Shown in pieces: positions 14,456-14,689 of a stretch of 14,689 nucleotides of DNA. The number at the start of each line of letters is the position of its first letter. The stretch's first letter is position 1. The DNA comes from Desulfobacterales bacterium (GTDB lineage Bacteria > Desulfobacterota > Desulfobacteria > Desulfobacterales > RPRI01), in assembly GCA_020052975.1 (NCBI GenBank), contig JAGVOC010000335.1, positions 1 through 14,689 on the forward strand, given 5' to 3'. Made by a program: the position numbers and the translations under genes. The notes beneath the pieces were generated by a model. The model saw only the letters and a list, made by a program, of their open reading frames with translations, was not told the DNA's origin and made no database searches.

Positions 14456-14474
14456 ATTGCTATAATCGTGCCAA
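14456..14474 (-). promoter_or_regulatory. Sigma-54 promoter of the porin-amtB-glnK operon
   Basis: The minus strand reads TTGGCACGATTATAGCAAT. This fits the -24/-12 consensus TTGGCACG-N4-TTGCA with one mismatch (TAGCA), and the invariant GG and GC have the required 10 bases between them. The expected start is near 14447, giving a leader of about 115 bases. Sigma-54 control by a nitrogen activator is usual for amtB-glnK operons. Confidence 0.8.
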
Positions 14475-14517
14475 CACATAACAACTTGTTATTATACGTT
14501 AATTCTAAATTATCAAT

Positions 14518-14564
14518 ATTACAATATTGTATATGTGTTTCGATATTATTACAAATATGTATAT
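14518..14564. promoter_or_regulatory. Two tandem 17-base repeats, candidate enhancer sites for a sigma-54 activator
   Basis: ATTACAATATTGTATAT (14518-14534) and ATTACAAATATGTATAT (14548-14564) start exactly 30 bases apart, close to three helical turns. The first contains the perfect palindrome TACAATATTGTA. They lie about 70 to 120 bases upstream of the sigma-54 start, where NtrC-like activators bind. They do not resemble the enteric NtrC site, so the activator is unidentified. Confidence 0.45.
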
Positions 14565-14571
14565 AATCAAC

Positions 14572-14682
14572 TACCCCGCAGCAGAGCTGTGAGGTATCTG
14601 GAATACAGAATACAGTAGTCAGAAGTCAGAATTTTTTTTGAAGATATTTTATCTCCCTTCTGGATTCTGAATTCTGGATTCT
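14572..14682. repeat. Dispersed hairpin repeats at the right end of the window
   Basis: TACCCCGCAGC-AGA-GCTGTGAGGTA (14572-14596) is an imperfect hairpin. It is followed by a second inverted pair: GAATACAGAATACAG, continuing TAGTCAGAAGTCAGAAT (from 14601), faces CTGGATTCTGAATTCTGG plus ATTCT (14660-14682). Both look like further short dispersed intergenic repeats. I see no gene from 14333 to the window end; the rest of this stretch is the leader and promoter of the porin operon. Confidence 0.55.
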
Positions 14683-14689
14683 TACCCCG

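Overview
The window reads as a chromosomal segment of an anaerobic Desulfobacterota bacterium, most likely of the Desulfobacterales. The reasons are the gene content (multiheme cytochrome, class I hybrid cluster protein, HcpR-type regulator, rubrerythrin-like protein), the moderate GC content, and the many short dispersed intergenic repeats I associate with that group. The taxonomic call is inference. I see no rRNA, tRNA, CRISPR array or intact insertion sequence.

Layout. (1) 2-868, plus strand: the 3' part of an octaheme hydroxylamine oxidoreductase (HAO)-like cytochrome, cut by the window edge. (2) 912-4299, minus strand: hybrid cluster protein (hcp), a zinc-ribbon/HD-domain protein and a ferredoxin-like protein. 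Facing them at 4593-5288 is a Crp/Fnr regulator of HcpR type. A perfect TTGAC-N4-GTCAA palindrome (4378-4391) lies between hcp and the regulator. (3) 5550-7962, minus strand: a short ferritin-like/rubrerythrin protein, a 67-residue Cys-rich protein and class II fumarase. (4) 8335-11223, plus strand: glnE, the glutamine synthetase adenylyltransferase, with a near-consensus sigma-70 promoter and a strong hairpin terminator. (5) 11447-14332, minus strand: a tight operon of outer-membrane porin, amtB and the PII gene glnK, behind a sigma-54 type promoter and two tandem upstream repeats.

How the genes fit together. Most of the window concerns reduced nitrogen. The HAO-like protein would act on hydroxylamine, NO or nitrite in the periplasm. 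Hcp and its ferredoxin-like neighbour would reduce NO or hydroxylamine in the cytoplasm under HcpR control. The porin, AmtB and GlnK would take up and sense ammonium, and GlnE would tune glutamine synthetase. HAO, Hcp and Amt are also the parts of the proposed 'reverse-HURM' nitrite-to-ammonium route of Epsilonproteobacteria. Here, however, the HAO fragment keeps a tyrosine at the spacing expected for the P460 heme crosslink, which argues for an oxidative enzyme.

The gaps between genes carry at least five kinds of dispersed repeat. One family (4409-4566 and 11290-11442, with a lone terminus at 5276-5292) sits in the hcpR leader, and the lone terminus supplies the hcpR stop codon. Two starts were moved inward from TTG to ATG codons preceded by better ribosome binding sites (HD protein to 2551, porin to 14332).
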